Source: Sindora glabra (taxonomy: Eukaryota > Streptophyta > Magnoliopsida > Fabales > Fabaceae). From it: a stretch of DNA of 64,000 bases. The translations under genes were made by a program, and so were the position numbers. The stretch spans positions 3,619,501-3,683,500 of the forward strand of contig CM035230.1 in the NCBI GenBank assembly GCA_020226215.1, given 5' to 3'. Positions 50,210 through 61,445 of this stretch are shown here, one piece after another. Each line of letters starts with the position of its first letter. Positions within the stretch are counted from its first letter, which is position 1. Below the pieces are notes generated by a model that did no database searches, was not told the origin of the DNA, and saw only the letters and a list, made by a program, of their open reading frames with translations.

Positions 50210-52248
50210 TTCTATGATATCCTAAATTAAAATTTAAAGTTTTATAAATTTTGATGCTTGTGGATAATTATTTATTTATTTAGTTACTATGTGACTTCAA
50301 ATTTATTTTTCATATTAAAGCTTCTGGAATATTAAAAATTATATCTATGACAATATTCGAAATATATTTATTTTTATATAGTTATTGTTGATTCAAGTTT
50401 ACAAGGGATTTCTTGCAAGGTAAAATTAAGTTTAGTAAATAAGGATGCAAGAATTTATAAAATAATTTGTTTGCATATAATAAATTATTTTTTAGAATTG
50501 TAGAAGTTTGAAATAAATTTATTTTAAAATGGCTATTATTAATTCAATGTTGTTTAAATATTTTCTATGAAGATTCTCTTACAAGTTAGAAATAATTTTA
50601 GTAATTATGAGTATGAAGATTTACGAAATTAATTATTTGTACTTAATAAATTATTTTTAGGAATTTTGAAAATTATAAATAATTATTTTAGAACTTTTAA
50701 ATCTATTAGGCTATTACAAATATATACATTTATATGGATGTATTCAGGAAGGATTGAAGATACATGAAATGGTATCTTAAAAAAAACAAGATTTATGACT
50801 TGAATGGTTAGGATATTTTAAAATTAGAATGGATGGATAAGATTAAAGGGGAATGTGAGCTTATCGCTCACACCACAATGCATAAAATCATCACCCAAAG
50901 CTTATTTTCTCTCTCTTCTCTTTTTTCGTTAAGTTAATGCTCTTTCTCTTTTTTTATTTTTCTTTTTTAGCCTGACTCCCCCTCTTTACTCCTCCATTCC
51001 ACTGACTTCACATGTTTTCCTTTCCCTCTTTCTTCTCTTTTTTTTTGGCTTCACTTTCTTTCTTTTCTTTAAGTTTTTCCTAACTTCCAAACTCTTCCTC
51101 TCGGCTCTAGTTGGTTAGTAGCCTTATGCCATACCAAAAGCTGCTCTTTGTTGTGCACCTCCTCATAGGGAAGCGCCCTGCTAGCACTCTAAAAAAGGAT
51201 TCAAATCGCGGAGAAAAAGATGGTAGTGAGCTTGCCATTGAGCTTCTATCATTTTCTAGTGAGTCCTTCCACCAACCGCTAATCGCTCAATGGAAGTTTA
51301 CCATCACCACTTTCTTCACCCTTGCTTCATTCTAGTTTGTTCTACTAGTAAGGATACTGGTTTACATAGTGATGTCCAAGCAACCAAAGCTACAAACTCA
51401 TCTCCTACTAGTGAGTTGCTAGACCTTTGTCATCATTATTCTAACCAAGACCTTCACAAAACAAGGTAAGCTTTTAGAAGTCTAAAACCCCATCATTTGT
51501 GATAGATTAACTTTACACTAAGGAACCCATTTCCATTTATGTATAAAATACTTAACAATGGCCTTGAGAAATATGGGTTTTGCATTATATGATGCTAGGT
51601 TCATATGATCAAGGCATTTTTAGAGTATTATTACTTAGTGTTTAGAATGTATTGTTTATAGGTTAGTAAACCTTAACTATATGAAATGAGGTTTGATAAT
51701 TTTTATCTAATTAGAGTTAAAGAATGTAAGAAAGTAAGTGTGTGAATTTGCAAATAACCTGATTAGAACAATATTAGAGTGTAAAATTTTTAATATTTTA
51801 ATAGTTCCATGCATAATTCAAATAAACCCCTTAAATGGTAAAAATATAAATTGGTGACATTGTTAAAACAAAGCCAAAGGTAGTAGCAACTAAATGTATA
51901 ATTTTATGAAATAGTATGAATGTGGTATTCTTATAAATTGATCAAAATCATTATTACCAACTTAAATATTTCAAGTGTTTAAGATTAATTTGAAAAGTAT
52001 ATTTTATATAAATTTGACCTAAGGATGATGCATAAAGAGAGTTTGATTTACTAGTGGTAAATGAGTATGACTAGAAAATCTTATGATTTGAATATGGAAT
52101 TATGATATTTGGGAATATCATTAGTAATGCCTTGTGTTTATAAATATCATTACAAAAGATACACACCATCGAGTGAGTATATATATCACCCTCAATTACT
52201 ATTTTAATAAAGTGTTGATTAAAATGTTATATTAGTATTTATGACATA

Positions 52249-52303
<55 letters not shown>

Positions 52304-53697
52304 TCCATGTGTGAATTTTTTTAAAGTACAATCGAATAGATTATTCTTAAATATCCCTTGTAACTATAAATAAATGATAAGGAAATGCTATTTGTGATAA
52401 AAAAAAAAGCAATTATCTACTTGAGTAAATATCGAATTACCATATCAGCAAGGCATAGTGTTGCCATTAGTAGCTATTGAAAAAATATGATGGAATTATA
52501 ATGATAAATGATATAATTTGTACTATAATTAAGCTATAACATTATATGCATGCTGGAATAAGAAAGGTTGGTGTGGTTATGCAATAAAGGCATGGTGATG
52601 CTACTGAATATGCATATTGCATTAGATGCTTTAAATTGTTATAATGATAATTAGTTACTTTGCATGGAATTGTATGGAATTTCGATGATATAACAAGCTA
52701 AGCTCTAGTGTACTTGCTACTTAGTGAAGTGTGCTAAGAATGATAATTTGAAATAAGAAGGGTGATAAGAATGATAATGTAATAGCCAAATGAAGAATTT
52801 TGAACAAATGGCTTGTAAGGCTTAACAATCATATGAAAGTTTGATGGCTATTTGGTTTAATGTTATGTGATGTGATAGTGGAATTATGTTTGTGATTGGA
52901 TATTATTGCTTGGTGCAATTGTGATGGTTTGTCAGTGTTTAAGCCTTAATGGCTGATTGTTCTTATGATGTCTATTTGAAAAGGTAATATGTGATATGAT
53001 GGTGGTGTTATGTATTAACAGATAGTTGAAATTATTATGATTTATGATATAAAGTATATACTTGTAGGTGAATACCTAATCCAAGACTTGGTTTCATATA
53101 TTTTAGAAATTTAGAAAAAAAGTTTGTTAATTTTCCTAATTTAATTTATAATTAACCTACGATTATTATTTATAAAATTGATCTTTTACAAAATAGTGTA
53201 GAGATATGTTCATTGAGTTCATGTAACTCACTTTATGTTAGTTCCAATGTTTTCAAGTTAAGAAATTTATTTAAGCTATGCCTCTTACATAGAGAATCAA
53301 AGACCACCTGGATTAGAAGATTTGACAATAAGAATTCTCTTTGGATTAGGATTAGAATTTGAGATAAAGATATCATTGATCCAGCATTAGATATACTAAA
53401 TTATTTATCTGTGTATAAGTTTAAAATTTATATGGTATCATATATGTATATGATGTTGTTGTATTTGTCATTTCTAAAAATAATATACAAGTTTTGTATT
53501 TTAGGATATGTAGCCTTTGAGAAATGTCTAAAAACAAAGGAGACTCTGTCTATTTTTTTACAAAAATTTAAAGTGCTTTTTGAGTTCTGTTGAAAATTTG
53601 GAAACTTCTTGTTGGATAGTTGGATAAAAAATGGTTAAAGCTTATGGAAACTAGTTCTGAGATTTATGCCAGTTACGATCGAATTTGGGTCATGACA
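50210..53697 (+). repeat. Long LTR family, copy I: solo LTR inside a gypsy gag
   Basis: It starts TATGATATCCTAAATTAAAA, a TGTAATATCC start with two changes, and ends GGGTCATGACA. The flanks TATTC (50205-50209) and TACTC (53698-53702) are a 5-bp target-site duplication with one transition. Length is 3,488 bp. The pyrimidine-rich tract is at 50895-51110. Stem-loops are at 52173-52189 and 53215-53229. A pure (AT)25 lies at 52251-52300. The interrupted gag continues in register on both sides, confirming the insertion. Confidence 0.87.
52251..52300. repeat. (AT)25 microsatellite in LTR copy I
   Basis: Fifty bases of uninterrupted AT dinucleotides, about 60 bases after stem-loop 1 of the LTR. Confidence 0.97.
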
Positions 53698-53702
53698 TAC
53701 TC

Positions 53703-54250
53703 ATACTTAAGAAAAATTGAAATTTTTTTATGAGGAAGAGATTCATTCCTAGTCATTATCATAAAAACATGTGTCAAAAATTGCAAAGCCTTACATAAGG
53801 TTCCGAGAATGTTGAAGAATACAAGAAGGTGATGGAGCTTATCATGTTAAGAGCCAATGTTAAAGAAGATAAAGAGACAATTATGGCTAGATTTCGCTAT
53901 GGCTTAAATAGGGAAATTGCTAATGTGGTTAAGCCATAACATTATGAAAACATGGAGGATATGGTACATATAGCTATGAAAGTGGAGAGTCAATTTATGA
54001 AAAAAGTTCTCCCAAGCATGACTTTCATTCAAGTTCTTTATGGAAGTCATGGCATAATAAGAGTGACAATAAGGAAGATAAAAGGAGTAAGTACAATAAA
54101 GAATCTTCTTCCAAACTAAGAGGTGAAGACCTCAAAAGATTAAAAAATTCAAAGAAACTTACAAATATTTCAACGTCGAATGTTTCAAATGTCTTAGGAG
54201 GTGACATATTACTAGTGAATGTCCTAATAAAAAGGTTATGATCTTGAAAG
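53703..54250 (+). pseudogene. CRM/Reina-like gag, C-terminal piece with zinc knuckle
   Basis: It continues the gag after LTR copy I. The frame shows MRKRFIPSHYHK, then EEYKKVMELIMLRANV, a variant of RFRYGLNREIANVV, then EDMVHIAMKVESQF. A zinc knuckle CX2CX4HX4C is at about 54203-54245, with a TGA inside it where a glycine codon is expected. These words are characteristic of the gag in the CRM/Reina group of chromoviruses; the exact lineage is not settled. The minus-strand ORF across 54025-54405 is its shadow. Confidence 0.8.
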
Positions 54251-54379
54251 ATAAGGACTATGAATCCACTAATGACAAAGAGATTAAAGAATCCATAACA
54301 TCTTCTTATAAGGAAAGTGAAGAAAGTGGAAGCCAATTTGATAAAGATGCCTTGGTGAAAGGAAGTGATAAGTAAAAAG

Positions 54380-54825
54380 ATAACATCTTTCATATAAGGT
54401 GCCACATCAAAGGGAAGGTATGCAAAGTTATCATTAATAGTGATAGTTATGCAAATGTTGCTAATTCCATATTGGTTGAGAAATTTATCTTACCTACTTT
54501 GCAACACTCTACTCCTTGCAAGTTAAAATTATTGAATGAGAATGATGAAATAAATGTGACAAAGCAAATATCGGTATCCTTTTCTATTGGGATATACCCA
54601 GATGAAATACTATACGATGTTGTTCTTATACATTCTTGTCATTTATTGCTTAAAAGACCATGCCAATTTAATAGAAATGTCATTTATAATAGAATTCTTA
54701 ACAAGTGTGGCTTTATAATGAATAGGAGAAAGGTGATCCTCAATCCTTTAATCACAAAACAAGTGTATCAAGACCAAATAAAAATGCAAAAGAAAAGAGA
54801 AAAAGGAAAAAGAATGTGAAAAAGA
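54380..54825 (+). pseudogene. CRM/Reina-like protease region
   Basis: Bases 54415-54480 encode VCKVIINSDSYANVANSILVEK, the retropepsin-like start, with a degenerate active-site stretch. Then 54472-54819 is open and carries LPTLQHSTPCKLKLLNEND, VTKQISVSFSIG and HLLLKRPCQFNR, the usual protease-to-RT segment. The HILLGRPWQ-type box reads HLLLKRPCQ. A lysine-rich run follows. Confidence 0.75.
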
Positions 54826-54989
54826 ATGAGATTGATAAAAAGAAAAGAAGTGTGTGAAGAAAGAAAAAAGGAAAATAAAAAAAGTGAGATTTCAAAACAA
54901 AGGAGAGAAAAATTGAGTGTGTTTGCAAAAATGAGTGACATAAGGAGTGCTCATTATGTTTACTAGCCAATGTTTGTACTTTTGTACAA

Positions 54990-55700
54990 AAAAAGCCTAT
55001 GTAAACATTAAAAAAGATGACTACATATTATAAAATCTATTTTGCAATAATATCAAGAAGTGTTCCCAAAAGATGATAAAAAATAGTTACCACCTCAAAG
55101 AGGAATTAAGCATTAAGTTGACTTCATTCTAGGAGCTTCCATTTCAAATTGTCTTTTTTAAAGGACTAGTCCAGAAGAAACTAAAGAGATTCAAAGGCAA
55201 GTGGATGATTTTATGTCTAAGGAATACATTAGAGAGAGTAAGAGCGTATGTGCAATGTCAATCTTTTTAATGACAAAGATGGCCTTAGAGGATGTGTGTT
55301 GCTAACCAATCAGCAAAATCACTGTAAAGTATACACACTCCATTATGAAGCTTTATAATATATTTGATGAATTACATAGGTCTTGTGTGTTTTCTGAAAT
55401 TGACTTAAAACAAGGATATTATCAAATTAGAATGAGAGAGGTTGATGAATGGAAAATCACTTTTAAAATAAAACATGGTTTATATAAATGGCTAATTATG
55501 CCTTTTAGTTTGTCCAATTCACTAAGCACTTTTAAGAGATTGATGAACCATATTTTGTGCCCTTTCATTGGAAAGTTTCTTATGGTCTATTTGGATGATA
55601 TTCTTGTCTATAGTAAAAATGTGGAAGAATACGTTGTGCATTTGAAAAATGTTTTAAAAGTTTTGAAAGATGAAAAATAGAATGCCAACATGAAGAAATA
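54990..55700 (+). pseudogene. CRM/Reina-like reverse transcriptase
   Basis: It begins with QEVFPKDD and LPPQRGIKH, then DFILGAS, SPEETKEIQRQVDDFM and YIRES. From 55345 it is open for 111 codons: ELHRSCVFSEIDLKQGYYQIRM, GLYKWLIMPFSLSN and the catalytic YLDDILVYSKN, with both aspartates kept. It copies the element RNA into DNA in a live element. Upstream stops and the C-terminal stop at 55678 show it is dead. Confidence 0.88.
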
Positions 55701-56418
55701 TTCCTTTTCCTTGGAAAGAATTGTGTTTTTATGAAATGTTATGAGTAGCAAAGGAATGAAAATGGATGAAAAGAAAGTCAAAGTAATTAAGGAGTGGCCT
55801 ACTCCTAGAAATGCTAGTAAGGTTTGAAGTTTTCATAAGTTGACTAATTTTTATAGGAGATTTGTGAGATATTTTAGCATCCTAACTACCCAATTAAATG
55901 AATTGGCGAAAAAGAATGTGGAATTTCATTAGGAAGAAAAGCAAGAGAGAACTTTTAATTTGTTAAAGGAAAGGTTAAGTTTTGCACCTTTGCTTGCTCT
56001 TCCTGATTTTACTAAAACTTTTCAAATTGAGTATGATGTCTTAGGTATAAGTATTGAAGCTATTTTGATGCAAGAGAAGAAGTCATAATGAAAAGTTAAA
56101 TGGATCATCTCTCAACTATCTTACTATGATAAAAAGCTCAATGCTTGAGTTTAAGTTTTAAAGACATGGCAACACTATGTATGGCCTAAGGAGTTTATCA
56201 TCCGTACTAACCATGAATTCTTGAAGCATTTGAAGAGTCAAGGGAAATTAAATAGGAGGCATGCAAAATATATGGAGTTCATTGAAATATTCTTATATGA
56301 GATTCAATATAAGCACAGTAAAAATAATGTAATAATCAATACATTGGCTCATTGGTATCTTTTTATCTTTACTTTACAAATTAAACTATTGGGGTTTGAA
56401 CATATCAAGGAATTGTGA
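55701..56418 (+). pseudogene. CRM/Reina-like RT connection and RNase H
   Basis: Visible words are SSKGMKMDEKKVKVIKEWPTP (near 55745), FYRRFVRYFSIL, LPDFTKTFQIEYDV (near 56000), ILMQEK, then TWQHYVWPKEFIIRTNHEFLKHLK (56165-56230). The open piece 56221-56418 ends LLGFEHIKEL, the standard link into integrase of this group. Frameshifts and stops are scattered. The glycine/aspartate motif of RNase H is altered. Confidence 0.8.
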
Positions 56419-56632
56419 AGGAATGATCATGATTTTTCCATAATTTTTAAAGGTTCTAAGAAAATGGCCTTTGAGAAACTTTATATGCATAAAGCATTTT
56501 TGTTTAAGGAAAATAAATTGTATGTGCTTAAAAGTTCTCTTAGGGAATTGCTTGTGAAAGAAGCTTATGGTGGAGGTTTAATGAAAGGATTTCAATATTA
56601 AGAAAACTCTAAACATTTTAAATAAACATTTT
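56419..56632 (+). pseudogene. Start of CRM/Reina-like integrase, truncated
   Basis: It encodes DFSIIFKG, KAFLFKENKLYVLKSSLRELLVKEAYGGGLM and, after stops, KTLNILNKHF. This is the N-terminal zinc-binding part of integrase, whose HHCC finger would follow. Similarity ends abruptly at about 56632. The core and any chromodomain are missing from the window. Confidence 0.75.
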
Positions 56633-56735
56633 GACATGACCTGATTCTCGGGTACTATGACCGACATAAAGACACCTAATATTAATATACTAACTAGTTG
56701 TCCTTACAAGCCTTTAAGGCACCTCTAACTCACCT
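56633..56735. other. Short unassigned spacer between two gypsy elements
   Basis: It begins TGACATGACCTGATTCTCGG, which could be the start of yet another LTR fragment, but nothing longer was recognised. Confidence 0.35.
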
Positions 56736-58382
56736 TGATGAGAAAAATATTTGCTATCTTATTTTTCCCTATTTTATGTCTCTTAAGTGTTATATTTGCT
56801 TAATTTCACTAATTAGGCCTTGTTTTATAATTTGTGGTTAATTTTACAATATTGTGAATTTATTGGGTAAATGCTAGATTTTGATATTATTTCTATTTTT
56901 CAATCATATCTTAGGTTCCAGATGTTGAATTGAGGCAAACTTTATATTATTGGAAAGATAAAAGAGAGAAATACAACTTTCATATTTTGGTCTAAGCCTA
57001 GTTCGAACTTCTCCAAGCCTTTATTTGGCTGAGAAGCTGAAGTTCTGTCTTTATCCTAACTAAACCCATTTCTATATTTGGGTCATATCTGGAGTTATAG
57101 TGGTCCGATTAACTTGAAACGAGTGACTGAATTCTTAAAAGACACAGGCCTATAACTTTTATGTTTATGGATCTTCCAAATTTCATCGAATTTAAGATCT
57201 TATTTTGCATGGAAGACAAGCTTGGGGGAATTCAATAATGCAATGGTTAAATTTAATTTATTTGTAAAAAATAGGTCTAGACTTCTAGAAATTAGGAAAG
57301 CTTTATTATTGTAATCCTAAGAGTCATCTAATTCTACTCCAATAAGGTTTTAGGCTAATTAGGTTATATAAATAAGCAAGAGAGCTGAAGAGAATAATGC
57401 ATTCAGATTATACACAAAAACTCAGCAAACAACCTTTTTCTTCTCTTTGTTCTTCATCAATGAAGCCTAAATTCGTGGTTGATTCAAGGAGTTGAGGCTC
57501 TCCTCTTGAGTATAATAAGATCATAATTTGTAATGTTGACCTTTCTTAATTAATTTTCCTCTTTCTCTATTTACTTATACTGAAAGTCTTGAGATTCCTT
57601 GTATTGGATGTTAATTTGATATAATTGATATTCACCCTTGTGATTTATGATTTCCTTGCTATTTTGATATGAAATCATGGTTGATAAATCATAGTTTTAT
57701 ACATAGAGGTAGAGGGTTGAGGAATTAATTAGAGATTTTTAATTTGGTTTCTCAAATCAACTGAGTTCTATTTATAAATCAATTTCGATCTAGTGTAAGG
57801 GTTATAGCAATTGCTTAATTTAACTAATGTTAATTGATCAAATCCTAAGCAATTGTCTAGCATAGAATTCACAAATTATTGTAGGGATTCTAGGTAATTC
57901 AAGGTTGAAGTATTAACTAGAATAAGTCAAATCCTAATTGATCTATGACTAATCTAATTTAGGGCTCTTAATTTCATTGAATTGGCTGTTTGATTGCATT
58001 GAATTCTCTTCTGCTTTATTTCTATTTTGCTTCTATCTTGTGCTTAATTTCATGCTTATTACATTGTTTAATTTCATGCGACCAACCCCCCCCAATTCTG
58101 CATTCTGTTATTGCACAATTATATATATAATATACAATATATATTGTATTCTATTTTTGTGATAGTATTCTGTTTTGTTGCATTGCATTCTATTTACATT
58201 AGTTCCTCATGTTTTCATTGCATAAAAAAATTCAATGATTGTGTAGGTATTGTTAGGAATTAATTTGGAAAAGGTAAAATTAATGGATCACTAGGGGTAT
58301 GACCTGGTTATGCCACTATACAACATCACATTTTTTGCACACCAATTTTTATTAATTTTGGTGCATTACGACATGCACATCA
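56736..58382 (+). repeat. 5' LTR of an Athila-like gypsy element, ~1.65 kb
   Basis: The right end (CACATCA at 58382) is fixed by the primer site seven bases on. The left end is inferred from TGATGAGAAAA at 56736, a start style seen in this group. A TATA box lies at 57366 and a leader with CTTTTTCTTCTC follows. The 3' LTR is beyond the window. No coding frame was recognised; the 61-codon frame at 57977 is AT/pyrimidine-rich noise. Confidence 0.65.
57366..57375 (+). promoter_or_regulatory. TATA box of the Athila-like LTR
   Basis: TATATAAATA ~630 bases into the LTR, followed by GCAAGAGAG and a CT-rich leader. It is the best core promoter candidate in the right half of the window. Confidence 0.6.
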
Positions 58383-58388
58383 AAATTT

Positions 58389-58407
58389 TGGCATTATCGC
58401 TGAGGAT
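58389..58407 (+). other. Primer binding site, tRNA-Asp type (Athila-like)
   Basis: TGGCATTATCGCTGAGGAT resembles TGGCGCCGTTGCCGGGGAT, the tRNA-Asp primer site of Athila/Tat elements. Most differences are C-to-T or G-to-A, the pattern expected from methylation-driven decay. Confidence 0.75.
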
Positions 58408-59012
58408 CCTCTTAAATTTATCTTTTCCCACATATTTTTAGCAATATATTACACAATTAGACAAGCATTTCAATTAGTCATTGCATCCATTAATTCTATT
58501 TCTTGCATTTTATGATAACTCTTATTTTCTACATTATCTTGGATTCCACTGCATTCCTTGTTTTCTTTTCATACCTCCACCTTAATTCATCATATTTTAT
58601 CATAATAAATATTATCAAGCATTGAAACAACGGTTTTTGGCCTAAGAAATCTATTTTTGCATAATTTTGCCCTCATACTTTATTTTAGGCATAACTTAGT
58701 CATCTTAGCTTCGATTGAGCTGAAATTTTTATGGGAGCTAGATTTCCCTTTTCTCATCAAAAGTATTGTGAGTGCCTTATTTTTTTAGGCTAAATTCCAC
58801 TATTTTGATCATTTTTTAATTTTTAAAAAATTTTTAGGTTCTGCATAATTGTAGAAAACTTTTTGTGGTGATTCTATAATTTTTAAAAATGTCTAGATAG
58901 GTTAATTAGATGTGTTTAGGTTAATTTTTCAAAATACTTTTTCATTTTAGTGTTTATGTACTCCTATAGTACTTTTCTCTTCTGTTTTATGTAGTGTTAT
59001 GTAGTGTTGTGC
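58408..59012 (+). other. Leader of the Athila-like element
   Basis: About 600 bases between the primer site and gag, AT-rich and without a coding frame. It ends with a triplicated GTAGTGTTATGTAGTGTTGT-like word just before the gag ATG. Confidence 0.5.
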
Positions 59013-59765
59013 ATGACAAGAAGAAATCTTGTTGAATTACTTAATTTTGATTATGAAATAGATAGGACATTTCATTCCCTTCATAGGAATAAAAACATAA
59101 GTAGTTCTAGCTTTCCTGCACCTTTATATAAACCAAAAAACATGGCAAACAATAATAAGACTTTGAAGGAATTGGTTGCCTTTGATGTCACATACCAACC
59201 ATTAGGCATTCAATATCTTAATTTAAATGCTAATTTTGAATTAAAGTCTAGACTGATACACTTTCTTCCAAGGTTTCATGGTCTTGTAGGTAAAGATCCA
59301 CACAAACACTTGAAGGAGTTTCATGTAGTGTGTTCAACAATGAAGCCTCAAGGCATATCAGAAGATCAAATCAAGCTAAGAGTATTCCCTTTCTCCTTAG
59401 TTAATGCAGCCAAGGATTGGTTGTATTACTTATAACCTGGTTCTATTACAGGTTGGATAGACATGAAGCAACAATTCTTGGAGAAATTCTTCCCTGCATC
59501 TAAAGCTATTGCCATAAGAAAAGAAATTTGTGGCATTAGGCAAATCAATAGGGAGACGCTTTATGACTATTGGGAGAGATTCAAGAAATTGTGTGCTAGC
59601 TATCCATACCACCAAATGAGTGAGCAACTTCTAATTCAATACTTTTATGAAGGTCTTATTCCTATAGATAGGAGCATGATTGATGCTGTAAGTGGTGGAG
59701 CTTTAGTGCACAAAACACTTATGGCAATAAGGGATTTGATTGCAAATATAACAACTAATTCATAG
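59013..59765 (+). pseudogene. Athila-like gag
   Basis: The ATG at 59013 (MTRRNLVELL) is a better start than the in-frame GTG at 59004, because a TAG lies just upstream. The frame carries LKELVAFDVTYQPLGIQYLN, RLIHFLPRFHGLVGKDPHKH, LKEFHVVCSTMKPQG and AAKDWLYYL. After one in-frame TAA (59433) it continues WIDMKQQFLEKFFPASKAIA, LYDYWERFKKLCASYPYHQ, LLIQYFYEGL and MIDAVSGGALVHKT. This is the retrotransposon gag domain of Athila-like elements. Apart from the one stop the core is well kept; the C-terminal part downstream is full of stops. Confidence 0.88.
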
Positions 59766-60935
59766 TAGTTTGGCACTAAAATGCTCCTTGCTAGTAGAAG
59801 TGTGCACAAAATAAGCCTTCCAACCTATGCAAACTAGCAAAGAATAGAGCATAGGATTGATGAATTAACTTCCATGGTAAGGCAACTAGTTGTGGGATAA
59901 CAAAAACCACATGCTAGACTTTGTGAAATTTATTCCCACTAAAGCTATCCTACTAATTCATGTCTAACCTTGCAAGAAAATGATGGCCAATACCAAGCCT
60001 ATGATGTAGCAGTTTTCCCTAGAAAGCCACTACACTAGCAACAATAAAATTAGTACCAGCAATAATAACCTAAATATGATCCCTACTTAAATTTTTATAA
60101 TCCTAGCTGGAGGAACCATCCTAATTTTAGATATAGCAATGCACAAGTACAGGAAACTAGACTAGCACCATATTAGAATAGAGTTTCATTCTAGCAAACT
60201 TCTAAGCTAATCTAGCAATAGCAAAACTTCCTAAATTAGCAAGCAGGATCCTCATCCTCTCAACCATCCCTTGAGGACTTAGTCAAGAAAATGGCTACAA
60301 ATAATCTACAGTTCCAATAGAGAGCAGATGCTACAATGCTAGACCTACAAATGCAAATTGGTTAGCTTGCTTCCACTTTAAGCGAGCTTAAATCACAAGG
60401 TTCTAACAAATTACCCTCTCAAACAATTCTCAATCTTAGAAGTAATGTCTCTATTATCATGCTAAAAAGCAACAAGGAGATTCATGCTTCTAACAATTCA
60501 AAACCAACGTACCAGTAACATAAGGCTAAATAACTAGTAATTGCTGAAGATTCTACAAAAGGCTCCTTTCAACCTAGCTAAAATTTGGACAAACTAGAAG
60601 TAGTGTAGAAGCTAGAAGTGGTGCAAAAACTAAAAAATTTCACAAAACCACTTCCTTTCCCTAATAGAATAACTCAATCCAGGAAAAAAGAAGAAATTGA
60701 CATAGACAAAGAGATCCTAGAAACATTTACGAATGTGGAAGTCAACATCCCACTATTGGAAGCTATCAAACAAATTCCTAAGTATGCTAAATTCCTTAAA
60801 GAGTTGTGCACATGAAAAAGAAATCTTTATAGCAATGAAATAGTGAGTTTAAGCTAGAATATATCAGTTATTCTTCAACCAAGCCTACCCTAAAAGTGCA
60901 AGGATCTAAGGACATTTGACATACCCTGTGTAATA
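59766..60935 (+). pseudogene. Athila-like gag C-terminus and linker, heavily stop-mutated
   Basis: The same frame (frame of 59013) continues with about two dozen stops. Many stand where glutamine-rich runs are expected, for example around 60035-60070, where TAG and TAA alternate with CAA and CAG. Recognisable pieces include YDPYLNFYNPSWRNHPNFRY (60070-60130). The open piece 60618-60815 has EEIDIDKEILETFTNVEVNI, PLLEAIKQIPKYAKFLKELC, the usual segment before the protease. Confidence 0.8.
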
Positions 60936-61445
60936 GGCAACAAAAGATTTGAGCATGCTTTAATTAACCTGGGAGCCTCCATAAATGTGATGCCAATGTC
61001 TGTATTCTCCTTTTTATAGCTTACTCCCTTAAAGGAGATAGAAGTCATCATCCAACTAGCCAATAGAAGCACTGCACAACCTACTGCAGTTGTTGAGGAT
61101 GTGCTAGTTCAAGTGAAGTAATTAATATTCCCAGTGGATTTTTACATTTTACCAATGGAGGATGAATCTGCCAATAGCCTTGCACCTTTGATTCTAGGAA
61201 GACCTTTCCTCAAAACTGTAAAGACAAAAATTGATGTTGATACATGCATTCTTTCTATGGAAGTTGGAGATGCAGTAGTCACTTTTAACATCTTTGAAGC
61301 TATGAGATTCCTTGCGAAAGACCATTTTGTATTCCAAATAAAGGTGCTTGATGTGCTTGCTGAAAATGCTCTTAAAGACATGCTTGTTGATTTTTCCCAT
61401 AATTCTGAGTTTATGGAATACCTTGATGATCATAAATATACTTGA
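60936..61445 (+). pseudogene. Athila-like aspartic protease, catalytic Asp changed
   Basis: The protease starts ALINLGASINVMPMSVF. The codon at 60966-60968 is AAC (Asn) where the family has the catalytic Asp (DLGAS), a single G-to-A change. Then comes LTPLKEIEVIIQLANRSTAQP and VEDVLVQVK. The open stretch from 61134 follows: VDFYILPMEDESANSLAPLILGRPFLKT and IDVDTCILSMEVGD. The protease would process the polyprotein; this one could not. Two minus-strand ORFs here are shadows. Confidence 0.83.

Noticed and set aside
54025..54405. 126-codon minus-strand frame
   Set aside because: Shadow of the CRM/Reina-like gag, whose zinc knuckle and gag words are on the plus strand.
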